A stretch of DNA of 64,000 nucleotides from NCBI RefSeq assembly GCF_003590095.1, contig NC_039478.1, positions 6,324,001 to 6,388,000 on the forward strand, read 5' to 3'. Under the pieces are notes generated by a model. It did not search any database, was not told where the DNA came from, and was given only the letters and a program-made list of their open reading frames with translations. Below are positions 22,621 to 35,151 of this stretch, one piece after another. The DNA comes from Trichoplusia ni (taxonomy: Eukaryota > Arthropoda > Insecta > Lepidoptera > Noctuidae). A program made the position numbers and the translations under genes. The first letter of the stretch is position 1; each line of letters opens with the position of its first letter.

Positions 22621-24166
22621 AAGAGATTTGTGTTTATATACATATTCTTATATGAAGTACCGACTTTTTGTCACGCTTGAAGTTTTATAAGTTACAAGAT
22701 TTCACCCTACTAAGGCACATTATTATATATTTATTTATTTTGACTACTTTCTGACAAGATGGTAATTCTTAAGGAATTCTTATACTTGGTGCCAACTTGA
22801 TCACTACATGCTTTATTATTAGCCGTCAAGAAAAGACCAGTGTGGAAGTGAGATGCCGCTACTCACATTGTAGAGCGCTGTCTCTCTCCCACAATGTACC
22901 TTCAAATATTTTTGTATACCTGTGTCCTGTTCTTCTCTGTCATAGATGCGAATGCTTCTTATAGCGTATTAGTGGTGACCTAAATGCCAAAATATTGTGT
23001 TACCACGTTTAAATGCACACTTTTCTCTTCCTTTTTAAATATAGTTTTTAGTAATGAATTGATAATGAGCTTATTTTGAAAATTTGACCTCGCCCGCTAG
23101 CTAAACAATATTGAAACAAGGCTTTTATACTAGCCTTTTTATAAGGACGAATAACCTTCTACAGAAATAAATAAGCGTGTAATATATTTACCATATAATA
23201 TCCATGGTATTAAATATTAAGCGATCAGTATCGATGTGTATGCCAACTGTTAACGTTCATCCAACGTTGGAGCCAATGTTGTTTGCAAAACCAAGGATTT
23301 GCTTTGAATGTTGGAACCAACGTTTGTAGCCAGCCCAATACGTAACTAGTACATTATGGGTAGATGATTGGTACTAACCAAGGCACAATAACTAAAAAAT
23401 TTAATTATACTGTAATAGAAAGTAAACTGCAATTTTCTCCGAGATCTAGTAACCGTACTAGATTTTGATTTTTTTTTTTGGGACAATTGCAATAAAATCA
23501 AGATAGAATTGAAAAAGCTTTTCCTTAAATGATTTTCTTTTCCTCGATTCAATTGAAATGTATAATATTATAACTAAGAATTATTTTAACAAATAAATAA
23601 ATATTTTAATCGTTTATACAAATATTTGGTTCACATAATAGTTACCCAATAAAGTGACAAGTAAACCGAAATATATGTAAATTTTATTTTGAATTTAATG
23701 TATTTATTAAGAAATGTATAAATAAATGTATTCAAGAGTCCACTAATAGTTATTTTAGTATGTTTAGTTGGTCATGTACTAAACTTATGAAGCTTATTGG
23801 TAGCTATCTCTGAACATGACATAATTTAAGACTTAGGTAACATTTAATTCATATTAATAGTCAATTTAATTATAAGTCTTCCATATCTAGGCGTACGCGT
23901 CATTGTAAATATTCTTTAGTAAATTTAAACGTAAATATACATCTTGTAAGTTTGAATTATAACAAAGTTTGGGTGATGCAATCAAAGCTATGTAACTACA
24001 AATATTTTTTTAAAAATTGTTATAAGAATACTTATTTTTGTAATCCTTAGGATTAAAGCAATTAATTAAATAGATATTTTATTGATTTTTTTTTTGAAAC
24101 TGTAAAAAAATACACTATTTCAAATGAACTCTTGTTTTAATTAGCTTGCTTTCTTTTATATAAATA
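22621..24166. other. Intergenic or distal 3' UTR
   Basis: No gene. Holds a hairpin repeat at 22841-22893 and several AATAAA hexamers around 23.2 and 23.6 kb, so longer transcripts of for are possible. A second Pumilio-type TGTAAATA is at 23904-23911. Confidence 0.5.
22841..22893. repeat. Dispersed hairpin repeat, best-paired copy
   Basis: Arms TGTGGAAGTGAGATGCCGCT and AGCGCTGTCTCTCTCCCACA are imperfect reverse complements around ACTCACATTGTAG. Similar units occur at 28193, 31021, 32352, 40643 and 48132. Confidence 0.6.
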
Positions 24167-24411
24167 CTAGCTGTTGCCCGCGACTACGTCCGCGTGGTTA
24201 GAAGATATAAGTTATGATGTATCTCTACCCTGCTTTTCCACATTTTCCATTGTATCTTCGCTCCTATTAGTCGCAGCGTGATGGTATAAAGCCTCGATGA
24301 ATGATCTATTGAACACAAAAATAATTTTTAAAATTGAACCAGTAGTTCCTGAGATTAGCGCGTTCAAACAAACAAACTCTTCAGCTTTATGTATTAGTAT
24401 AGAAGTATAGA
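24167..24411 (-). mobile_element. Lep1-like Helitron
   Basis: Plus strand begins CTAGCTGTTGCCCGCGAC after A and ends TATTAGTATAGAAGTATAGA before T; reversed, this is a TC start and CTAG end between A and T. Middle blocks (TCGCTCCTATTAGTCGCAG, CAGTAGTTCCTGAGATTAG) match the other copies. Confidence 0.88.
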
Positions 24412-24771
24412 TGTAGTACATTTAATAAACTTAAATTAGAGAGTAGGTTGAAATATATTACAAAAACGTTGAGAGGATGCGGAGAATATAAAACTATGAA
24501 ACCTTTTAAAAATAATATGGAAATAATTATACCATGACACAGAAAAAAAATTATGCGCGTCTCACAAACATTTGTCCTGGGTAGTAATCAAACCTACAAT
24601 CTCCGGTATTGTATGCAGGCCCACTAACCACTTAACGACACTAAGCTTAAATTACAAGTCTTTCAATAGCAAATACTATGCACGTTTCACGCAAAACAAC
24701 ACAGATTTAAACAACCTTTGAAAAGAATAATTAAAAAAATATCTGGAGGTAGATCTGACAAGTAAAATTAA
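24412..24771. other. Intergenic, nothing recognised
   Basis: AT-rich spacer of about 360 bp between a Helitron and the 1.7 kb repeat; no gene or element seen. Confidence 0.6.
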
Positions 24772-24960
24772 TCCCACCAAAAACATTAAATGTAAAAAAA
24801 TGCCAAGTCTCTCGATGCAGTCTTTCCATCGTAAAAAGTTTTGAGATCTCATAGAAGCCAAGTCCTATTCAAAATATTTTGTAGTTATAAATCAACATTT
24901 AGTAATTGTATCAATAGTTTTCTTTATATTATAATTATAGTGACTTGGCAATGAGCACAA
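24772..24960 (+). repeat. Left 189 bp inverted arm (copy A)
   Basis: From TCCCACC to ATGAGCACAA; essentially exact reverse complement of 25277-25465. Contains GCCAAGTC twice and GACTTGGC once, possible protein-binding repeats. Confidence 0.85.
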
Positions 24961-25276
24961 GAAGAAACAAATAAAACGGCATATTTGTAGGAGTTGAAAG
25001 TTACACACACCGCATGCGTAAACATTAATATCACAAAATTAATTTTCTTTTGGTTTATCCGTGTCGTCCCAACCGAATTTCGGCAACGGCAGTCAGTCTT
25101 AGTGTACTCTCGATTCATTTACTTTCATAAAGCGATGGCCCGTAAGGTATTCTTAATTATCGTATTGGAGCATGTAGTCGGTAGTGACCATCATGATTCA
25201 CACATAACAAATAATCTGATCACTGGTCTCGTCAGTAACATTTGCACATAATTCCAGGCATCAAGCAGCTTTTAAT

Positions 25277-25465
25277 TTGTGCTCATTGCCAAGTCACTAT
25301 AATTATAATATAAAGAAAACTATTGATACAATTACTAAATGTTGATTTATAACTACAAAATATTTTGAATAGGACTTGGCTTCTATGAGATCTCAAAACT
25401 TTTTACGATGGAAAGACTGCATCGAGAGACTTGGCATTTTTTTACATTTAATGTTTTTGGTGGGA
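25277..25465 (-). repeat. Right 189 bp inverted arm (copy A)
   Basis: TTGTGCTCATTGCC to TTTTTGGTGGGA; pairs with 24772-24960. This arm is internal to the 1.7 kb element, whose sequence continues to 26481. Confidence 0.85.
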
Positions 25466-26481
25466 TCTCATTTATTTTTTGTAAGTGTATTTCTTTCTTT
25501 TTTTTTAGGTGTCATAATTTCTAGGACTTCAGCTACTGCTTTGCTTAGAACCCATTCTCTATCTCTATCTCTTTTGTTTCTTCTCTGAGACTTCGTTACT
25601 TCTAATGTAAACAAGCTTAAACTTATATATATATGCATATATATCTACTAACTTACAAACTATAGCTAAACTAAACTAAATAACACGTAAAGCTCTCCGA
25701 ATATCAATTATCACTACAATATTTTTTAGTTTCGAAATGGTTTTTCATAGACAGGTGGCGCTATCAAATGAAAATTATCGAATTATTCTGAAGTACTACT
25801 TAGACTGCGCTTTGTAACGAAACCATAGCGCGATTCAGACACGTACAACGCCATCTATCGAGCGCGCATACAATATTTATCGCAATACAATGGAGTTTTA
25901 GCTTTATTAATTTAATGAATTATGAATTTTATGTATTAATTTGTATTAATGATAGTCTGTGTATTACATTTATATTATTCTTTTCTATTCTATGTATGTA
26001 TTCATCCAATTGAATAGGTACTTAAACAACGAACAAAGTTAACAATGCAGTCAAAATCCATACATAATGTTCTTGCCAAACCGCAAATATAAAATTGTTT
26101 TCTATGGCATATTATTTTTTAATGTTTTTATAATTTTTCCTTTATATGTGGCTAAGGACCTATCTTGGTGCAAAATTTGAAGTTTCTAAGTCTGCTAGAA
26201 GTACCTTAGATTTTTGATGATCTGTCAGTGAGTCAGTGAGTGACAAAATGGTGTAACTTTGATCGACCGTAACTCCTAAACCATTAATTCAATTGGCATG
26301 TAATTTCGAACTTAAGCTTGTTCTAATGCCTACTATTATTCCCCGAAAAGCTAAACTCCTAGCTTTGTCCACGTCGAAGATACAGGGGGGGCGAAACAGC
26401 CGCGAATCGCTTCGAGAAAAGATGGTACGGCCGTGCCCGTTTTGCTCGAGACTTGGCAGGGGCACTGCCGTGCCCTCAGAT

Positions 26482-29400
26482 TGTATAAATATAACGTATC
26501 AGATTGCGTAATGGGACAGAGCCAGTTTGTTGAATTTGTTGTTGTAGTTGTGTTCAAGTATTGGAAATAGTGGAAAATATAAATTTAATAGTAATCGGAA
26601 AACATGTAAAATATCCAAAAGTTTCTATTGGAAGCAGGCAACGAAACTGCTGTAAGTAGTTAACTAACATTTCTGTATTATTATAAAAACTTTCGTAATA
26701 CACTAATAATTAAACAAAATAAAAATAATTCATAATTATTTATTGAATAATGGTTACGGTGATATTATATTAACATTCATAAGAATGATAATTCAGAACA
26801 ATCTGAAAGCATTCCATCACAAACCAAAGTAATTTAACTGCATAAAATAATTGTAGTCCTGAATTTAGGTTTGCATTTGGCATTTCGCAGTTGGCTCCTG
26901 TATTTCTATTTACGTATGGTACAAGTTACAAGATATCAGAGTCGAAAATTAAAGGAAAATAGTTCTTATAACTCCTAATCTACTCCAGTAGCTTAAACTC
27001 AAAAAACTTTATTCCTAAGTAACCTACACACAAAAACCTTCTAAGATGTAAGCAAATGTATAGAAAAAGCAAAAAAAGAAAAATAGTTAGCAGTATGTAA
27101 GTAATATTCCCAGAAGCCAAGAAACTATTTAACCGCCGCACATATATCACCAACTAAAAGAACCGTAGAATGATCGACTTATAAATGAACTTCAATAATT
27201 CACGAACAACTTCATCAAATCCGAATCCGTAAATTGCGGCACGCTCCAACTGCATCCCGATCCGGAATTCCGCAACGAGGCCCGCTATCTGCAAGTTGTC
27301 CTTCCCGTCCTGTCCACAACTGCGGCGCAATAAAGTTGCGGCCGACACACTTAGGACCGGACATAGGCGCTTTATAAATAACCTACATACGCAGTTTGAC
27401 TTGAGTGTTTATTAAGGCTTGATGACTATGAGCTTGGTGTGTTGAAGTTTTTAATTATTAGTAGAATTTCAATGTGTATTAAGAGTCTTTTAATTCAATC
27501 TTTTGGGTTCATCTACTTGGAGATGTGAGGGATAGAACTGAAGAAACATTTTTTATTAAAGACTGCTTTATGTTTTTCGGACTTCATGGTCAACTGAAAT
27601 TTTAATATTTCATTACTTATTTCCGTTTATGTACCCATTACGTTTTTATTCCTACAAGATGTTCCGGAATTCGGCTATACGGCAGCATCTGAAGATGTGT
27701 TCCAGAAATTTTATAAATTAAATTTTCTGGAGTTCTAGGTAATGTTGTGAAGTGACTTATTAAATTTTACTCGTGAGTTCGACGATATTGGTTGCGTTGC
27801 ATTGATCTTTGTGCTAGCGTTATCTCAATGAAGTAATCTCTTTTATTCCTTAGAAAAAGTGGAAGAGTAATTTGAAGAGAAACGTGTAGAAACACCGTAG
27901 AATCCTGTTTTAAGGCCTAAAGGCTTTAGATTTTTTTTGAAAGCTGCATTTACTAGTGTGTTTAACTAATTCGCATTATGCTATGTATGGAACAGAACTT
28001 GGAACAGAGTTTAGGGATTCATTGTTTATTCGATAAAATTGTGGTTTTCGAAATACAGTGATTATAGAGTTTCAATGTAATGTCTCTATGTCCAAAGCAA
28101 ACGTGGGCCTGCCTATGCTATGATATACCCGAATACATATTTTAACGTCACCACAATCAATTAAATCAGGCAACACGAGGAAGGGTTACCTTTGTCAAAG
28201 AGAGACACAGCTACGCGCAATGTAGTGCCGTCTCGCTTCCTTCACTGCCTGTTAGCAACCGTGTAGCAAGGAAGCGAGAAATTTTCGCGCGTTGATCATT
28301 CCATTCCTGTGGTTAATGGGATAATTTGGTTCCGCAATGCAGGGGCCCGACCCTCGGGTATTGGTAATTCTATACAAATGATTGACTGTATTGAAAATAA
28401 TTGTGAAAAAGAAACAAAGAGATGACTGGAAAATATTAAATTAGTTATTTTTATCCGGAAATGTGAAACTTTTGCGATAGCTATGTTCATTTAAGATTTA
28501 TTTTGTAAATCGTATACATTTTGACTACACATTTCATTGTAAGCGAATTCAAGTCTATGTTAATCGTATTTGGGATTTCTCTCACGTACTTATGCACTCA
28601 CTTTCTTGTTAAAATTTAATAATTTAAGGACAATTGACATTTTTGAAAGTAAAACTCTTTTTCTTTCGAACTCTGCTACTACAGTAGGTATGCGTATGCT
28701 ATGTAAACTAACTCAAAAAAAGACTTACAAAAATAAGATTTTTAACACGAACTTAATAGCGTCAGATTTTTCTTTTCCAGCCTTTAATGAAACTGTTAAA
28801 AGTCTAGCCGTTTTCTAAGTTTATGCGATACATTTACTAAACTGTCTAAGTAACGAAAGTTTTCCTATTACATTAAACTGTTAAATAAAGTTGATCCATG
28901 TTCTTGTTCAAACTACGCTAAACTTTACTATGTATTATCTTTTTTTCTGGCTCCGAATTTCACCGAATAAAGAGGTTCAGCTTTTTAATTTTATACTAAT
29001 TAGAGCAATTACATTTTCTAAGAATTTTTACTTTCCAGCTCGAATTTTAAAATCATGTTTTAGGAGACTTTTTTTTATAAAGTTAAAAAATTGATAAAAT
29101 AAATTATAACTTCATTTTTATTGTTTATATAAGTCAAACTAACTAAGTCGTACGTCGTGGTTAAATGTATCAGATTCAGATGTTCAAGGTTGCGGTTTCA
29201 TAACCAAACGTGCCTACCTACGAACGCTATGTAATTATTTAATTTTCTTAGTCATATTAGTTAAAATAAGTCATTTGTAAATAAAGGACATAGGGCAACA
29301 GGATTAGATAACAAGTGACAATTTAAGTCTACAAAATACTATATCATTTCATTTAGGTAATACTGGACGCTGGACTTTTAGTAATAGAATTCCGATTTTG

Positions 29401-29742
29401 TTTTTGACGGTTGAAGTCATGTCACTAGGGTTAGTGACGACAAAAAATATATAATTACAAGTCACAATTAGGTTAGTTTTAAGTTCAGTTTTTCCAACAT
29501 GGAATTATCGCGATCATTGTATAAAAGTATGTCTTGTATAGCCGGGTTGAGCCTCCTCCCAACCGATTACTCGCTTGACTAAACAGTTTTACTAGTTCTT
29601 AGAAGCCGACTAATAACGAATGTGTAGTTTCAAAATGACATGTAAAAGTGATAACGTCTATCTTATTTGCAGAATAAATTATTTCATTTCTTTTCATTTC
29701 AACTAACACAATTTATACACAAAATCGTAACACAGAAAAGTC
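26482..29742. other. Intergenic
   Basis: No supported gene. Contains a GC-richer island at 27180-27360 followed by TATAAATA at 27373-27380, and a weak hairpin repeat at 28193-28244. Open frames here are short and of low complexity. Confidence 0.5.
28193..28244. repeat. Dispersed hairpin repeat, diverged
   Basis: AAAGAGAGACACAGCT and TGCCGTCTCGCTTCCTT arms flank ACGCGCAATGTAG, matching the loop core of other copies. Confidence 0.45.
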
Positions 29743-29890
29743 TCTTCTTTTTGAATGGAAAATCATCAAATGAGGATCTTCACGCTTTGGGTTCAGCGGA
29801 AGGGAGTATGAGACCTGTACTGACTGAAACCCTTCCTGTTTTTCCTTTACTGCGTTTTTACCGGGGCCATGGTAAACCTAACGAATAGCC
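29743..29890 (+). repeat. Dispersed moth repeat (CGCTTTGGG type), longest copy
   Basis: Blocks ATGGAAAATCATCAAATGA, CGCTTTGGGTTCAGCGGAAG, ACTGACTGAAACCCTTCCTG and CCGGGGCCATGGTAAACC occur in the order I recall from noctuid genomes. Shorter copies are at 36655-36755 and 41228-41299. Class unknown. Confidence 0.5.
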
Positions 29891-31020
29891 CTAATAATTC
29901 CCCCTCTTACCTTACACACATTGCTTTGAGGCAAACGTGGAAAATGAATCCGTTCGGCAAATCCCAGATGTTCTACTGCCACATCTTAATGGGCCGACTT
30001 GGAGCCTACGTGCGGAAAAAGGAGCCCATCACCAGTAACCAGTAACCAGTAACCGCCACTCCATCACAACCATTATAAAACTACTTTGAAACGCGATTGT
30101 AGACCATCTCAGGTCGCGGTCAGGCGTTGAGGTACCCTGCAAATATCTCCTGAATAATCATTTATAATCTACACCCCAAAAATACATCACAAAGTTAGAT
30201 TGAAGTTTACTTATTCCTAATTTTCTGTAAGCTTTCACTTTTCATTGTAGTTCATCGAGACCTTCAACCTATTAAATATTTCGGAAAATGGAGTCCAAAC
30301 ACTGGAACAAAGGCAAACATCATTTAATTCCGAACTGGTGTTCAAGTTTTGATCAATTTATAAACTTCCCCTAATGGAATTGCGAATTCTGGTTTGTTCT
30401 TCTACAATTAAGCCATTAAGTAAAATTTGTTATCATTAACCCTCGGGTACATGCCTATCATAGTATTGTGTGTTTTGGATCATATTTTGAACAATGGGTG
30501 GCATTAGTATCGAAGCTCCTGACTCCATTATTTGGAAGTGACGTCAAATACTTCATGAGTTATTTTCAAACATTATAAATCCTTTTGACGTAACAAAATT
30601 TCAAGCGGATCAGGACTCTAAAATGTCTAGAACAGCTTCTAATTTCTACAAATCAAAAATCGTTTTTAAAATGACACACTATGCACGTGGATCAGTAACC
30701 ATCCTGCGCCATTCAAAAATCATAATGAAATGAATTTTTGAATAATATAGAAATGTAATATACGAATTTTGACTAAAATCAAATTGAAAATAGATTCGAC
30801 AAGCATCAACTTAAATGCATAAAAAAGTGCATTGTAATTACTGACAACATATCAATGTTTCTTCATAAACAAGATTAAAATAGATCGGTCAACTTTCCTG
30901 CGAGCTGTAATTAACGCCGGCCTTATTCGGAAAGTACAAGGGGGCTTTGTTTGTATCAACGAAGCAAGCCTAATAACGCCCAATCACCGAGGGCAGCCTT
31001 CATCTCGACAGTATTGCTTT

Positions 31021-31081
31021 TGCGGAAAAGAGATACCGCTCGCGCGCTCTACACTATTTAATGCTCTGTCTCGCTTCCACA
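31021..31081. repeat. Dispersed hairpin repeat
   Basis: TGCGGAAAAGAGATACCGCT pairs with TGCTCTGTCTCGCTTCCACA, with a longer loop containing two CGCTC-type pieces. Confidence 0.5.
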
Positions 31082-32351
31082 ACTACAATAGACGTGACCG
31101 TAGCCTCCTTGATTTTTTTTCAGCGCCTGATTACGAAGAGCTAATGAAAATTTCATTAGATACAATTTTACGTGATTTATTTCATACTTCCGTATCTACT
31201 AAAATTCTAATAAGGCTCTTACACAATTCGTTTAATGAACATAAATATAATTGAAAATGGGGGTTAATATCCGGTTATAAAATTTTAATTGCCATTCAAT
31301 ATAAATATGAGTTAAAGTCAATTCAGCTCACCTTTGTGCGCGGCACCATTTGTGGGTAACCCTTGTTAAAATATAGGCATATTACGTACATTCATTTGTG
31401 TGTCACTGTAACACACATTGAAGAACTATCGTAACGCACGCACGCACACATAGCGCAACGAGTACAGATGAGTTGAACTATCTGTACTGTTTATTATGCT
31501 TAGCTCGAAGAATGTGATGTCAGGTCAGTCGCCACTATTACCTGTCCATTGGCAGTTTAGATAATAATATAATAACACCACTCTAAGATACAAGAGATAA
31601 AAACTAGCATGGCATGTTGAAAATGGGAACTAAAAGTGTAAATAATGACCAATTTGCAGCCAGCGATAATCGTGCAATTATTTTGTAATCATAGCAATTG
31701 CAATTTCTACGAATATGGTGTGGTCAGTTGGTTTGTGAATTAATTCACATTTCTTCGTTAAAGGTTCTTTTCTAAAGAATAATCAAGTCTAAGGATCTCA
31801 TTAGATGTGGCGACCTCATTTTGTTCAAGATTTTTGTTTTTTTAATTCTATTTACGAAATATTCATTCAAATTCAATTTCAAGCTAAAAACGTAGTAGAC
31901 TATTAAATTAATTTTGATGTAATTGGTTTGATAAAAGTTTTATTAATTTCTGATAATATTTATTCGTCATTTATATTTTAATTAAATTACGACTTATAAA
32001 ATATCGCTACTAAAAGAGTTTTCTTGTTACTTTATGAAACTAAATCAAATTAATGATTTCCAAAGAACAATTAATTGTCTTTATAAATAAAACTGTTAAA
32101 CAAAAGTGAAGTTTCTAACTGACGTCACAAATTTATTTTCGAAACAATATGTATTGACGTAGATTCTTTACGTAAATATTAATAAGAGCACGAAAATTAA
32201 TTCAACGGTTACTGCTTCATGATTATTTCACTCTTGACCTGAGAAAAAAACAAAGGTATCATATTATTGCATTGTTCTTTGCCTTGAAATATAAGGGCCT
32301 ACCGCCACGTTTAAAATAAAAAATAAATAAAATATTATTTAACTGGAGAAA

Positions 32352-32389
32352 GTGTGACTACACGTAGAGCGGCATCTCTTTTCCACGAC
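32352..32389. repeat. Dispersed hairpin repeat, half copy
   Basis: TACACGTAGAGCGGCATCTC followed by TTTTCCACG matches one arm and the loop edge of the family only. Confidence 0.35.
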
Positions 32390-35151
32390 GGCTATAAGGG
32401 GTAATGATCAATTAAACTCATTCCAGTTGCAGGGAAAATTTACTTATTCTTTTCCGAATCCCTCACGAGGCCATATTTCGGGATTATTACTGTACTTTTG
32501 AAATAATTTCTATATTTTTACCTTACATATATTATCATTTGATCGAAGTGACGATAAATGCAGACGTAAATTCAGCTCTATTTTTATTTATTTTATTCAA
32601 TAATTTAAAAACAAAATTCTCCAGTTTTTATTGTGGAAAATACCTACACTTCTTGCATTTCAGTTTTTCTCATCAAATATTTTTAAAGAAGAATTTAAAA
32701 TCGAAAAAAGCAACAAAATATACATTTTACGAAACAGAATTTTATTTAACACATTCAAAATATAGTAGGCACGGTTAACCCTATGCCTGCGTGTAGAGCC
32801 ACGACCCTGTAATTTAATTTTCATAGAGTGAACTTCTCAGCTCACGTATGCATGCGGGGGTTGACAGGTTATTTACATTTCACAGAGAGGCCTCCTGTCG
32901 GCTTTTATAATTATTAATAATTTCACCGAAAATGAGAGTACGTACTTGTAAATTAGAATCTGGAATTAATTTAATAAAAAAATATTTTTACCACAATATT
33001 TATTTGGAAGACTTGTTTTGCGCATGATGAACGCAACGATAAATAAATCTTGTAGTACTTAGGGTTTAGTCCAAACAGACAGATGACGAAAAATTCTGTA
33101 CAGAAAATTGGCCACCAATCAAAAAGGTTTTATTTGTTGTAGTAGCAACAATAATACATGATGTATCAAAATTTCAGTTCATGAAATACAGCCTGGTGAC
33201 ATGTATGTTGTTTTATTATACCACCTGAACTACTGAGCAAATTTCCATTGCAAACCGAATGGTCCTTTTAAATTGCACACAAATGTAAAGCTAAGCAATA
33301 CACATGCACTGATCACGACTCTACATTGTGATAACCTATTTGTTGCTATCCAATTTCTCGTGTAATTTTCCTTCGTATCGAAGCCTCATCAAAAGCTGTC
33401 ACGGAGCCATCAGCTGATACACCAATATACAGATATATAGCATACAAATAGAAGTAGCTTAGACGGGTAGAGTTTCTTTCATGAAACCTTATAGAGATTC
33501 TTACCAGACTTCTTAACAAAACACTCAATACTACCAAAATACATGCTACTAACAAAATCAATACGAATTTTTCATTTACAAAATATCTTACAATGTTGAA
33601 AAGAATAGATGTGAAATTAAAAATATTATACGAAGGTTTCCCATACAATTTTGTTCTTAGAAACGGATATATGAATACTTACATTTCTAAGGCTGTGTTA
33701 TTGAACCCTGATAATGAAATAGATATACGTAAAATATGGTTGCTATTATACACGTCAAATAAAAGTTAATTATATAGAATAAGACAATTTAAATATTTTA
33801 AGTCTTCAAAATTATGATGTTTATATTACGATTAAGAAGATTCACGCATTGCCCTATGTATTTGCCCTATTTAGTACGAGTCGATTCAATTCGACGATAG
33901 ATCATCGAAACTAAACGCAATCACAAATTACTACTCAAGTAATATAGTACACATTGCATTACATATTGTCACAGCAAAGAGATCACGTAAAAAGAGTTCT
34001 CACTTCCAAGCTTGTTACTATGTAAGACATTGTAGGTCTGTGTACGTACATATTGAGGATATGACCAGAGCATTTTCCACAAAGCCGGTACAATTTTCAT
34101 CGTTCGCCGTAGCAGGGAACACGGTGCTACGCCAGTACCGATCGTGCACGCGGGAGGGCCGCACGCGCGCTCTTTCCCCGCCACTCGTATTACGAATCAA
34201 ACGTAAACAATACGGAACACAATTAAAAGTCTAATTTCGGTACATTTAGAATTGAATGACTCGATTTATTGTTTGTTATTACTCAATTTAGTGCAACATG
34301 ATGTGGTTTTGAATGGACGTTTAATGGTTTAGTGTTTTTCTGTGGGATTTTAACTGGTGAAAATTGTTTGCGGTTATTGGCTACAAATTTAAGGTAATTT
34401 ATGACCTATTTGACTTTGCTTGCATACAAAAATGTATTGGGTTTTTATGTTCAATGAAATGGATAAATGATTTGGTAATATAGGTAGGTAGTTTTATTAG
34501 AGTAAAAAGTGGAATTAAATTAAATTTAAATTGTATAACACTAATTAAAACTATGTTTTAAGAATGATTACAGTATTATGCAAGTAGGTACGTACTAAAA
34601 TGTGATTACCAAATTAATTAATTTAAAATTTTAATTAACTCTAACTGGTTTCTTATGAAATCACAAGTAACTGATATTAAACAGTACTTTTAACAACCGT
34701 ACGTATGATTGTTCAGATTCTACCTAAAATATTTGCCAAAATAACTTTGGTTAATTTTTTAACCTATTTACATTACCGATCATGAATATTCATAAGGCCT
34801 TAAACTCAGAACATTTAAAGCTATTCAACTAAAATACTCCATAAATTCAGACACTAAGTCAGGCTTTATTTTTTAACACCAATGAGGTTCGATCTTCACG
34901 TGATTTTTATTACCTACAGTCGCACGTTCGAGCAATTATTTTATAATAACCACGATGTCAAGGCTTTGAAAATATTAAAAAAAAACTTAATAATAAGTTG
35001 TTAGTACTTAAGTACCAGTATTATCATTAATGTAAAGACACTTCATTAGTTCAACTCATAAAAATATGCAAAGCCTCGAAAGGTTAAGGTTTTATAGTGA
35101 TGCATAAAATGTTATAACATTCCTGTAAGGTATTTAAATTTTATTATATTA

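Larger units (their letters stand above)
24772..26481 (+). mobile_element. 1.7 kb unclassified non-autonomous element, copy A
   Basis: Nearly identical to 46291-48002 in reverse; similarity starts abruptly at TCCCACCAAAAAC and stops at GCCCTCAGAT. The first 694 bp (24772-25465) form inverted arms of 189 bp around a 316 bp core; the remaining ~1.0 kb is single-copy within the element and ends with a GGGCAC/GTGCCC hairpin. TGCCAAGTCTC at 24801-24811 reappears inverted at 26448-26458, near the far end. No target duplication seen and no transposase; short frames in it are identical in both copies only because the element is young. Confidence 0.75.
29891..35151. other. Intergenic
   Basis: No supported gene. 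Contains a small 7 bp tandem repeat (AGTAACC, about three units) near 30032-30052, hairpin repeats at 31021 and 32352, and a CpG-containing GC-rich island at 34080-34185 that could be a promoter. The rest is AT-rich spacer. Confidence 0.5.

Noticed and set aside
24994..25251. 85-codon frame identical in both copies of the 1.7 kb repeat (also 47523-47780)
   Set aside because: Identity follows from recent copying; no motif, mostly basic/hydrophobic residues, and it lies in the non-coding core between inverted arms.
25376..25588. 70-codon frame starting MASMRSQNF, repeated at 47186-47398
   Set aside because: It is encoded by an inverted arm and its neighbour; the same arm gives the same start on the opposite strand at 24861. 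A repeat artefact.
30032..30052. Possible CRISPR-like or satellite array
   Set aside because: Only about three units of a 7 bp repeat without spacers; a chance microsatellite in a eukaryotic genome.
33346..33648. 100-codon hydrophobic frame on the minus strand
   Set aside because: Driven by AT-rich composition, with no recognised family and no splice or promoter context.
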